Positions 43,359 to 55,300 of a stretch of 64,000 nt of DNA are shown here, in pieces. The stretch comes from Trochalopteron elliotii (taxonomy: Eukaryota > Chordata > Aves > Passeriformes > Leiothrichidae): contig JANPWX010000332.1 of the NCBI GenBank assembly GCA_024734555.1, positions 860,218-924,217 on the forward strand, read 5' to 3'. The notes beneath the pieces were generated by a model. The model searched no databases, was not told the DNA's origin, and saw nothing but the letters and a program-made list of their open reading frames with translations. A program made the translations under genes and the position numbers. How positions within the stretch are numbered: the stretch's first letter is position 1; every line of letters begins with the position of its first letter.

Positions 43359-46300
43359 AGCACAAGCTGCTGAGCGCCGGCCCCACCGAGCCCTGGTCCA
43401 TCCGCGAGAAACTCTGCCTGGCCTCCTCCGTCATGCGCAGCGGCGACCAGAACTGGTACGGGAGCGGGAAAGGCGGGCGGCATGTGCGGGGCACAGCATG
43501 GGGATGTCACCCCGCTGCCTCTGTTCAGAACAAAGATGGGGTGTAAGAGCTGTTGAAGGTGGACCTGGACAGGCGTTTTGTTGCCTTCATAACTGCTGTG
43601 TAAAAGAAGAGGTGTGTTAATCAAAATAATGAGCGATGAGAGCTGGAGAGGGACTTTGGAGAAGGACATGAGTGTCAGGACAAGGGGGAATGGTTTCTGA
43701 CAGAGGGAGGGGTAACTTGGAAATTAGGAAAAAATTCTTTACTGTGAGGGTGGTGAGGCACTGGAAAGGGTTGCCCAGAGAAGTTATGGCATCCCATCCC
43801 CAGAAGTGGCCAAGGCCAGGTTGGACAGGGCTTAGAGCAACCTGGGATAGTGGAAGATGTCCCTCCCTGTCGCAGGGGGTTGGAAAAAGATGATCTTTAA
43901 GGTCCTTACCAACCCATTCTATGATTCTGTGTTCGTAATTAGATAAGGTGAGTTGTGGACAACAAAGACAGGTAACAGATTCCTGTGTACTGAACCTATA
44001 GCTCTGTTTTTGAGACTTGTGCAACTCCTTGATGAGTTTATTATGTTTAACAGGGTTATTCAATGGTGTCAAGAGAGGTTTTCATCTTTGTTGGCTGGGG
44101 GAGAAGGTAAATTGATGGTGACTTGCCATTTCCCTCCCACAGGGTCTCAGTCAGCAGAGCCATCAAACCTTTTGCAGAGCCAGGACGCCCACCTGACTGG
44201 TTTTCCCAAAAGGTAAGAGACTGACATTTGAATCTTGGACACCAAATCTCTGCACAATCACAAATGCCATATTGGGGATGAATTAAGGATTAAATGTTCC
44301 GTGCTTTAGCCAGTCCACAGTTATTAAGTAAGACTAACTAAAGAGATTCTTCAACTGGCCTGTGATTAAGCTGTGAAATTCCTCGCCTTGGGAATTTGTG
44401 GATGTCCCTATATTTTGGTGTGTCCTGCTGTTGGGGCAAGCAAATTGTCCTCTGACTTCCTTTGTTTGTTCTCAGCACTGTGCATCTCAGTACTCAGAGC
44501 TCTTGGAGACCACGGAGACCCCAAAGTGAGTACAAAGTCTGACCCCAACACAGCCTGCAGCAGCTGAGGGGGGACTTGTGGGTTCTTACAGCAAAGTCCT
44601 TCATACTCTTAAATTACTTTGGGCCCCACCAACTCCTCCCAAAAGGAGCATTTCAGAATGAGAAAATTCATGTGGAATAGTTGTTGTGGGACAGTGGGAT
44701 CTGGGTTTGTCAGATGGGAAAGATAATATTTATTTGGCTGGAATAAAACACTGCATGTTGGTCTCACTGATGAGAAGTTTTATCATTCAGAATAGGGATA
44801 GAAAAGAGAGGGAGTGAGAAGGGGGATGTTTTGTATTTGTCACTATTTTGCAGTGGTTTTTTACCGTTTTCTTATCAGTGTTATCACAACAGCTCTGTGA
44901 TCTCAGTTATTTACTGCTCCTAATTCCAGGCATTTTGTTTGGGGACTTCACATGATATGAACTTAAAGATGGGATGTTGAAAAGTAATATTTACTTGTGA
45001 CTGATTGGTTTGTGAATGATCTTCAACGCTAGAGTTACAAAATCAAAGGGCTTAGTAGTGCTAGTGAAGAAAAAAATAGATGTTTCTTCTTGGGGAGAAA
45101 AGAATTTTCTCATGAAGTGGAAGGATTATTTTCAGGTTGAGAATTTTTAGTGGACTTGCATCTTTGATCTCTTCCTGAAGACTTTAACACTGGCTGAATT
45201 TGCTGAAAAGATTGAACATTGTGCTGTCCAATATCATTTAAGGGAATTTGAGGAAGTTGATTTTTTTTTTTTTTGCATGAACGTGTCATGAATGATAGAG
45301 AGCAGCCATTTATTAAAGAGGAACTGGGTTCTCTTGTGGTTTGTGTCTGAGTTTTTCTTTTATTCTGTAGAAGAAAACGTGGTGAGAAGGGAGAAGTTGT
45401 GGAAACTGTGGAAGATGTTATTGTGCGGAAACTGACTGCAGAGAGGGTTGAGGAGTTGAAGAAAATTATTAAAGAAACACAGGAAAAATACAGGTACAAG
45501 ACAGAGGTGTTAAAATGTTGCACACCTGAAAGTCCTGTCCTGAAAAAGTAGTCCAAGTGGGATGGTGATTAGAGTGAAAATGCTGCTTGAGGTGTCCAGT
45601 TTAGTGATCAGAAAGTAAAAAGATTTTGTGATTACAGGCAACTCAAGAAGGATGCAGAGCTGATCCAGGCCGGACACATGGATAACAGACTGGAGGAGCT
45701 GTGCAATGAGATTATGATGTGGGTTATTTAATTGTTTCTTCTGAGATTGTGATTTCCTGACAACTCTGTCCAGCATCTCTTGCTCCTCATAGTTTGGGTT
45801 AAGAGAAATGGGGCAGCTGGGCAGATGCTTTGGTCACTGAGGGGGAGCTTAGCTTGGACTGGGGGATTCCAGCTGGTGTGGAACATCCTTTGCAGTTGCT
45901 CAGTAAAGAGCTTGGCCATGGCTTGCAGAGCTAAGTTTGCTGCCTCCGTTTTGACAATCCAGCTGGAAGTGAAATTTCCTGCCCAGTGTGTGATTTTCTG
46001 CCTCTGCTTCTTGCCTTGGGGGATTTGAGCCTGAGTCCACAGGAGTGGTTTGATGTTGTCTGGAGATAACAGGGTGGGCGTCAGTAAAATGCATTTTGAA
46101 GGGGCAGTTAAGGGGAACTGAGACATCCTGTGACAGGTTTTTGTTCTTTATGCAGAAAGAAAAAAATGGAAGAGGAGGAGGCAGAAGTCAAGAGGAAGGC
46201 TACAGATGCTGCTTATCAGGGTAAGCTGGAAATGAGCTGTCTTAGTTTTCCTCAGACCAATGCATATGTTCATAAAAACATTTAGAAAATACTGCAGTCT

Positions 46301-49300
46301 TGTTAAGACCTGCAGGAGGAATTCCTTGACCCTGGAGTTGGAGAGAGAGGTTGTATTCTCTTTCCAGCACTCTGTTTGTAACAGGGTAAAAGGCAGAGGC
46401 TTCTGAAAAAGGAACAAAAATCTTCAGGAAAGGTGTCTCCAAAGGGAAAGCAGGATTAGTAAGGAGCTCTGTGTTAGAATGTCAGGCTTTTCACACCTTT
46501 TGTTTCCCCTGGTCACTGAAGATAAAAGGAAGAGGCTTTTTATTCTGAATGTTTAGTTCTTCATAACTCATGGGGCATTTAATTTGGTGGTGAGAGGAGG
46601 TGAATACCCACCTGCTAGAGAAACCTGCAGTTGAAGTGCATTACCCAAAATTAGTATTATTTGGGAAGTGAGCCTAGTGGGGTTCAAGAAATTCTTATAC
46701 AATAAATTGTTCTCTTAAAGTTCTTCAGGATAAAGTCAAAGGTAACTCCTGGGGACTGTCCACGATGGAGTCACGGGCTCTCACTTTATTTTCTGTTCTC
46801 TTCCAGCTCGCCAGGCCATTAAGAACCCACCTCGGAGACTGACGGGGGTGATGGTTCGTTCTCCTGCTGGCTCCACCTCCCCGGGCGGGGATTATTCCCT
46901 CGGAGATCTGTCCCAGCCTGCTGGGGATGAGGCCAGCCCAGGGGTAAGGATCCTTCTCTGGGTGGGAGGGAAAGCCCAGCCTGGGACATGGGGCTCTGCA
47001 TCCATCACAGAGAAGGGGCCTGGGGAGAAGCCCTTGCCTTGCTTTGCAGACTTCAGGTGCTGTAGTGTGGTTGGTGATAGCACTGCTCCAGATCCACGTC
47101 CTCTTCCCTGTCTGTGGTGATCCAGTGCCTGGATCAAAGGCCGTGTAGGGGCATCAGTGGGTTGGCCAGGCAGTCTGTGAGTGCCTGGGAAATGGCTCTG
47201 CAGGGCAGGGAAAGGGTTGAAAGCCACATGCCTGGAGTAGGGGCAGCGAGTGAATGGAGTAGGTGTCTGTGGTGTGCTGGATCAATGCTCTTGGGGGAAG
47301 CAGCAAGTGGGGCTGGTCCATGTGGTGGAGTGTGGCTTTGAACAGTGTGGTTTTTCTCTTTCTCAGGTCACGCCAGGGACATTGCCCAGCACCCCAGTTG
47401 CCTCCTTCATTGGAATCCCTGACACCCCTCCAGGCTCTGCTCCCCTGGATGCCCCCATGACCCCAGTCACTGATGATTCACCCCAGAAAAAGATGATAGG
47501 ACAAAAAGCAACTCCGCCTCCTTCCCCTCTGCTCTCAGAGCTGCTGAAGAAGGGCAGTCTCCTGCCCACAAGCCCCAGGCTGGTATGGAGCTCTCTGCTC
47601 ATATATGCAAGCACATAAACAATTTGCTCCAGGCTCTCCCACTGAAAAAAGGGGGATATGCAAAGAATTTTTAAAAATATGCAGTTTTGTGAGAGTCCCA
47701 GCAGAAGTGATAAACTGAGAGGTAGAAATTCCCCTGTGAGCTGCAGAGGTGAGCCCCTTTCCCAGCAGGACTGCAGGGCTCGTGCAGCACGTAGGACTGG
47801 CTGTCCCCTCAGTCATAAGGAGTTGGAGTTGCAGGGTTTGCTAGAGGAAATTATTCTCCTCAGGGGAGGGAACTTGTTAGTCAGCATCATCCCCATCAGC
47901 CTCCATGGAGCTGTTCCTGGTGATTCCTACACTGGGCTCACAATTCTTTACACCTTGTCAGGAAGTTGTGTTTCAGTATTTTTAATGTGTCTTAGCACAA
48001 GAGTAGGGAATCCTTGAATGGCATTTATGACCTACACAGAAGTGCTTCAGTTTCCTCCTAATTGCAGACAGTTACTAAAATCTCTGTGATGGGAACCCAC
48101 TTGTGGTGTTAGTGACTCGGGAAGCCTTAGGTGATACTGACACTGTTCAGAGCCCAGTCTGAAAACAGCAGCCATCAGCCTGCTTGTGACACAGATTCCC
48201 TGGGTTAGTGCTTGTGTGATGGAGTAGGTGTGTTGCTGTTGACTTTTTCTTCATAGTAGTCAGATCTAGAGTTTTTTTCTATTTGTTAGGTTGGGTAAAT
48301 GTTCCATGGATTTTGTGTTTGCAGGATGTAACATAAAGTGGAGGAGGGAAAGGTAATGGCTGTGGAAGGCTGAGTTTTCTTTGTAGGAACAGGACTGGTT
48401 TGCATCTGTTTCAAGGTCCATCATAGGTTTACTGTGTGACCTTGATCAAGTTACTTTCCATCTTGGTACTTCTGCTTCTCTCAATTCAAAACAAAGGATA
48501 TTTCTGTGTCATCTCAGGGTCTAGAGAGACTCATATGTGTAGAGGATTTGTGAGGTCCTTGAACAGAAGAACTGTGATAGAGCAAAGGATGCACTTGGCC
48601 TCACCTCAAAGGAAGGTGACACTGCAACTGTGTTAGAGCTGAAGAACAGCAGCAGTTTCAGACTGTCATGTTCTGCACTTGTATGAGGGGCCTCAGGCAA
48701 GGACTAACCTGAATGAAAACTGCAGAAGAAATGCTGGGAACAGCAGATGCTGGTCCTGTTCATGGAGGTGCACATCTGGCAAAGAATCACTGGTGTGGTG
48801 CTATCCCCAGAAACTTCAGTCTTGTCCTCCTTTGACAGGTTGGTGAAAATGAAATGGCAGTGGCTTCTGGTCACATGAACAGCTCTGGAGTGCTGCTGGA
48901 GGTAGGAAGTGTCCTTCCAGTGCTGCACAGTGGGGAAATGCAGTCAGCACCTGGTGCTGTCCCTGCATCTCCAGCTGCTTCAGGTAACTCGGGCCTCTCC
49001 CTGTACAGCTCTCCCTTAAGATGTACCTTCAGACTGTTCTGGGAATTTTCTTGGAAGAAAGATGATGTCTACCTGGCTGGTGTGGGGGCTTCTCTGTCAG
49101 TTGTGTTCCTATTTCTGTGCCCCTGTCCATCTCACCCCTACTTTTTAAGAAGACCCTAATCCTTAGAAGAGTGAAACAATTCGGCTTGATTCAGTCCTGA
49201 TCCATGCAGTCTGGTTCTGGGTTTGACATTGGCTAATACCAGGCATTTGAGTGTAGAAAGAAAAGGTTTGTTCAAAGGTAGTTGGGGAAAAAATGGTCTA

Positions 49301-52300
49301 GATCTGATTCCCAACATGTCAAACGCAGCTCCCGGTGGATCTGGAGACCTCATGTGCCTTCCCTCTGCTGTAGCTTAGAGATCAGTTGAGAGTTAGGCCA
49401 CTGAGCTCCAGAGGAAGTTCCACAGAGTGGGGGTAAGGGGGAAAGTGCAAGACTCTGCATTGGACTTTTTCAGAACAATCTGCCTAAGGAAGTTTTTTTT
49501 CTCAGCTCCTGTTGACCAGTGATTCAGTCACATTATCTGTAACAGACAATTTATGTCACTCATTCATATAGAAATCCATACAAGTAATCTTGCTTTCGTT
49601 ATCCACGTCTGGTTTTTTAAGACGTGTTAATTTGGTCCAGACAGTTCAGTAAATTCAGACTGGAAGTTACAGCTAAGATGAATGCCAACCTTTGATAAGA
49701 GGAATTCTCCAGGAAAAACCTGCAAAGAGATCCCCTCTGCTCCCTCCCCAGCTCCTGTGACGACTTGGCTTACTTTGTGTGGCTCTCTCAGCACTGTTTT
49801 TCAAATCTCCCATAATTGTTTTGGGGTGAGCCTTTGGAAGGGCATCTCTGTGCATGTGTGGCTTAGTCTGTCTAGCCCTTAGAGTGAGTGCAGTGTTCTG
49901 TAGCTGCATGATTCCACCTCAGACTGCACACACAACAGGAGTCGTGCATTTTTTGGTGCGGGTTCTCTGTACAGCTTTTGGGACTCTTTCTAGGTATCTC
50001 TCCATGTCTTTTCCCAGAAGAAGCCACCAGAGAGTGAAGAGCCCAGTGGTGGCTTTGTGGACTTCCAAGTGGTGGCTGCTTCTTGCTCATGTGCTTTTCC
50101 CTTCTACTCTCTGTTAGGTGCTCCTACGCTTTCCCGGCTTTTAGAAGCTGGTCCTGCACAGTTCACCTCACCTCTTGCTTCCTTCTCCGCTGTTGCCAGC
50201 GAGCCTCCAGCTAAGCTCCTGCCACCCCCAGTAGAGCCTGTGTCCCAGGCCACTATTGTCATGATGCCCACGCTGTCAGCACCAGCCGTTGTGCCACCAG
50301 CTGCAGCTGCAGAAAGTGTAGCCACAGGTGCGTTCCTGAACTACGCACTCGGAGGTCACGTCCTGCTGGAGAGCAGAACTTCCCGTGGGATCAGTGCCCT
50401 GTGAGCTCTCAGCTGGGCTTTTATCACCTCAGACTCACCATCCTGGCCAAAAAGGATGGTTGTGGCTGGGTTCTGGAGTAAACAGATGGTTTTAAACAGG
50501 GTTTGCTGGGTGGGGGTGCTGGGGATTTGCTGGATTGTGGTTCAAGGGTTGGAATCTCACTTTGTCTCCCCCTGTGGGAAAGCAAACCCGTGTTTGTCTC
50601 TTACTAATCTAAGATGTGCTGGGGTGGGTGGGTCTGGGATACTTGTGGTTGGTGCTTGGTCTTGCCCAATGCAGTGTTTGTTTATGTGGGGACTTCTCCA
50701 GCTTGGTCTCTGACTGTCCCTCTCATCCTTGTGCAGTGAGCCAGCCAGAAGCCTGTGTTTCCATGGAGGCAGTGTCTGATTCCCACACTGTGACAGTGTC
50801 CATGGACAGCAGTGAAATATCAATGATCATTGATTCCATCAAGAAAGAGTGCCTGGGTTCTGGGGCTGGCAGCACTGCAGGATCTTCCAAAGATCACTGC
50901 ATGGATGGGAAAGAAGATCTGGATTTGGCTGAGAAAATGGATATTGCAGTGTCCTATACGGGGGAAGAGCTGGACTTCGATACGGTTGGAAATATTATAG
51001 CCATCATTGAGGACAAGGTAAATGGGGAAAGCAGAGTGCCAGTGCCTTTTGCTCCACATTCACTTGGGTTAATCTCGCATTATTGCTGTTCACCAGTTTA
51101 GTTTAAACAAGCAAGAAATAACTATTCCAGAATGCACATTCTTACCATAATTTTCCAGATCAATAGATAAGGACACCACTGCTGCCTGTCTGACACTGGT
51201 GTTCCTTTTCAGAGTACAAAATTAAGTGTCTTTCTTCCTTGGAGGGTAGGGTTTGGGTCATGTCTCTGGCAGACAGATGCTCACAGAATCCCTTCCAGGA
51301 GTGCTGTATTTCTGAAACTGAAGCTTCAGGAGAAACTCCCACAAGGGAGTGATACAAATCTGGCTGCAAAAGGCAACTTTGTATATGGAGTAGACTGGGA
51401 TTCCCACAGTTGTCTCAGTACCAATTAACATAAACTTTACTTTAATCCCTCTTTCTGACCTCACCCTGCACTGCTGTGTGTTTGTTTTGACAATAAAGGT
51501 AGATGACCACCCTGAAGTCCTGGATGCAGCAGTTGTTGAAGCTGCTCTGTCTTCTTTCTGTGAAGATACTGATGACCCTCAGACCCTTCCTGGCCCTTGG
51601 GAACATTCAATTCGTCAGGAGCATGAGAAACAGGCCCAGATGCCACAAGTGTCTGTGACTGTGAAGCAGGAGAGACTGGAGTGTGAGGAGCCAGAGGCAA
51701 AGGGAATTCGAGACCTAATGGGCATCAGTGAGCTGGAGTCAGAAATAAAGACTGAACTTGCAGAGCAGGACCAGAGTCAGCTGGGCCCTGAAGAAACCAT
51801 ACCAGCAACTGCAAGAGTGACAGAAACACCAGAGCTTAGAAACCAAGAGATAGAAGAAGATCAAAGAGCAGCTGTAACATCAGGAGAGACTTCTGAAATC
51901 AAGATAGAGTCATCCCAGGGAGAAGAAGCAGTGCTTAATCCAGTGAAGACAGAGGTATGTGGTCACAGAGGCTGTCTGGAACTGGTGTGGGGAAAGAGAG
52001 GAGCAGTTGTGCAGGTAGGAGCAAAGTTTAGAGGAAGGATGAGTGCTGGGTTGAAGTGACCCTTCAATGAATGTGACTGACTGTTTTCCTGGGAGTCAGG
52101 CTGCTGATGTGCAGAGCAGCTCTGCTGTAGCCAGTACCTTTGTGTATCTCCCCCACCCATGTGCAGAATTGCTGCTGGGAAGGTGCTCAGTGAACCTCAT
52201 TGCCTGGAGTTAGGTTAGGGTGAGTGAGATGTGCCCACACCTTCACTGGAGTAAGCTGACACAAACATCTAGATTTGTGCATTTCTCTTCCCTCCAGACC

Positions 52301-55300
52301 CCACCTGATGATGATTCATCCCCTCCACAAGTCCCAAATGTGAGTGAAGACTCCTCACAGGCTGATGTTCAGCACAAATTTGAGCTGTCAGGTAACTTAA
52401 TTCAGCTAGGAAATCTTTTACATGCAACATTATTAGCTGGATAGTTGTTAGTTATCTGGTTCAGGTTTTTTGGGGAGGAGGGAGAAAAGATACCTGTAGG
52501 AATAGTGTTAATTACTGCAGGACAGTAGGCGTTGGTGCAGGAGCTTTTGTAGGAAAGGCTGCTTGGGAGAATCAATCTCTCTGCGTTTCTTTCACAGAGT
52601 CAATGAAGGAGGAGGCCCAAGCCCTGTTTAGGAGTCAGATAAAGGTAATTCCCAGTTGGTTTTAGTCATCTTGAGTTTATTAGCAACATCTTGCTGCTGC
52701 TGTCTGCTGAAAGGCAAAGCTTGTGTTCAGCTTTCTGCACTGGGAAGTGAGCAGTCTGCAGCTGAAGGGGAGATTGCTTCAGAATGTAAAGGTGTCTGTG
52801 TATGTGCTTCTGGGTCTGTGGGGGCAAGCAGGGCAGGCTGGTGAGACTGGGATTTTGTGGAAGTGCCTGTACGGTTGTCAGCAACCTCACAAGAAAATCA
52901 CTTTGCTCACAGAACCATATCTGCTTTAGAGGCGCTGAGTGGCTGTGCCAGCTGATGGACTTTGTGTTTCAGGATGGGCAGGGTGAGGAGGATGATGAGG
53001 ACGGTGCCAGTGAGGCTGCCAGTTTGGAGGAGCCCAAAGAAGAAGACCAGGGTGAGGGGTATCTCTCCGAGATGGACAACGAGCCCCCTGTGAGCGAGAG
53101 CGACGACGGCTTCAGCGTCCACAACGCGCCCCTGCAGTCGCACGCGCTCGCCGACTCCATCCCCAGCAGCCCGGCCTCCTCACAGTTGTGAGTGTCAGGG
53201 CACGCAGGGAGTGCAGCATTCCCCTTTCTGGTTTGCTGAGTGGGTCCTGGGGGAAAATTTGATGATGATTTGTTTGGTTCTTGCTTACACAAGGGCAGGC
53301 GTGCAGACAGCACTCCAGTACCAGCTCCCGCTTTTTCCTTCTGTCTTTGGCGTGGATTAGCGTGGGCATGTCAAGGACAAAACAAACCATGTGTTTTCTG
53401 CTCTGAGGCAGTAAACAGACTCCTGAAGGAATTATATTCTTCTCTTCCCAGCTCAGTGTGCAGTGAGGACCAGGAAGCCATACAGGCTCAGAAGATTTGG
53501 AAGAAAGCCATCATGCTGGTTTGGAGAGCAGCAGCTAATCACAGGTGAGTTTGATGTCTTGGCAGAAAGAAGTGACTAATCCTAGACAAGTCTCCACTCT
53601 CCCATCTCAGAGGCTTATCTCTCATGGGAGATGACAAATCATCTTGTTACAGACAAATAAATAAGAGAGCATGAAACAAATGTTTACCAGCAAGGACAGG
53701 CACTGAGTTTACTCTTTCTCTCTGCAGGTATGCCAATGTCTTTTTACAGCCTGTAACTGATGACATAGCACCAGGCTACCATAGCATCGTGCAGAGGTGA
53801 GTCTCAGCAGTCTTCTGTCATTAGAACTCTGTATGTTTGCATATTTGTAGGGATTTCTGGCAGGAACAATGTGGTTTTTGCCTGCTGTGCAGACTTGGAA
53901 AAATATTCCTTTTCTGACATGATTCAGTCAGAAGAGGATTTCCCCAAGAACAGAGTCATCATCAGTAACAGGCACATGTCTGTACACGGCCCTGATTTCG
54001 TGTGAAGTACACTCAGTTACACAGAATATTTTATCAGTAAGGTGAAATTGATCTGTTTCTCCCAATTTCTATCCAAGAGTGGGATTTAACCTTTGGAATT
54101 CCTAAAAGCTCTTTTTCAATCAGCATTTTTTACTGTCCCAGATGGTGGACTTTTCTGGAAGAATTACCAGAATCCCCTGCTGAAATCTCTTAGAAACAGC
54201 TGAAGCCCAGTGGCTGCAGCTCTGGCTCTTTAGTTTATGTGTCCGTGGTGCCTGGAGAAGGCAGATGTCTCTTCTGAGAGATCTCTGAGGCTGTTATTGC
54301 CATTCCAGGTAACTGCTGGACACGTTGTGTCTTCTGACCCAGGCCTTGGTGCTGGGGAGCACAGCCCATGGGGGGAGAACCCCCTCAGCTAAATAAAACA
54401 GACATTGTAACTAAACACATTACAGGCCCAGCGCTGTTTCCAAAGGAGATGGGAAAGAGTTAAACGTTTCTGTTGCAATTTGCCTGCATTTCTTTCACAG
54501 GCCAATGGATTTGTCTACCATCAAAAAGAACATTGAGAACGGGCTGATCCGAACCACAGCCGAGTTCCAGAGGGATATTATGCTGATGTTCCAGAATGCA
54601 GTGATGTACAACAGCTCTGACCACGATGTGTACCACATGGCTGTGGAGATGCAGAGAGATGTCCTGGAGCAGATCCAGGTAAAGTACTGAACTGAGGGCA
54701 GGACAGAGCATCTGCCTTGGTCCACAGGCCAGGCTGTAAGACCACAGTTTCACTCCCAGTGTGTTTGGCTGCAGTGGGTCCTGTCCTTCCCTGCTTCTCT
54801 CTCTTATGGTAAACTCAGGTGTTTATGTTGAATTAGATTGTGGGCGAATTAAAAGTAACTCAGCAAAATTTTTTATATGTTCATCCCAGAACGATTTCAA
54901 ATGTAATTTCCTTCAGGGAAATGCTTAGGCCAGCAAGAACCAACCAGGGTGTGGTTCAGGAACAGAAACAAGCAACAAGAACAGTAAATGACAGGGGACG
55001 CGATGGCTTCTTTGGGTGGCTGTGCTGGTTTATGTTGATAGAAAGTGCACATGAATCCGCCTTGTGAATTTCTGCTGTTTGAAATATCCTTTGAAGCAGA
55101 ATGTCCCAGCTGGAAGGGCTAACAGAGTTTGAATTGGGGTTTTGTAGTTCCTCAGGACTTGTGGCTTCTGAGGTAAATTGGGGAACTTATTCTGAGCAGC
55201 ACACAAGGAACTGAAACTGCCTGTGACCCAATCATTCCCAACCTGTGGTCTGTGATAGTTAACTGACACGCACTTACTGAGCTTGTTTTGCCTGACAATC

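Noticed and set aside
42217..43669. Very long open frames on both strands across the promoter
   Set aside because: They are open only because about 393 N are translated as X. The flanks are CpG-island sequence and true exons lie in other phases.
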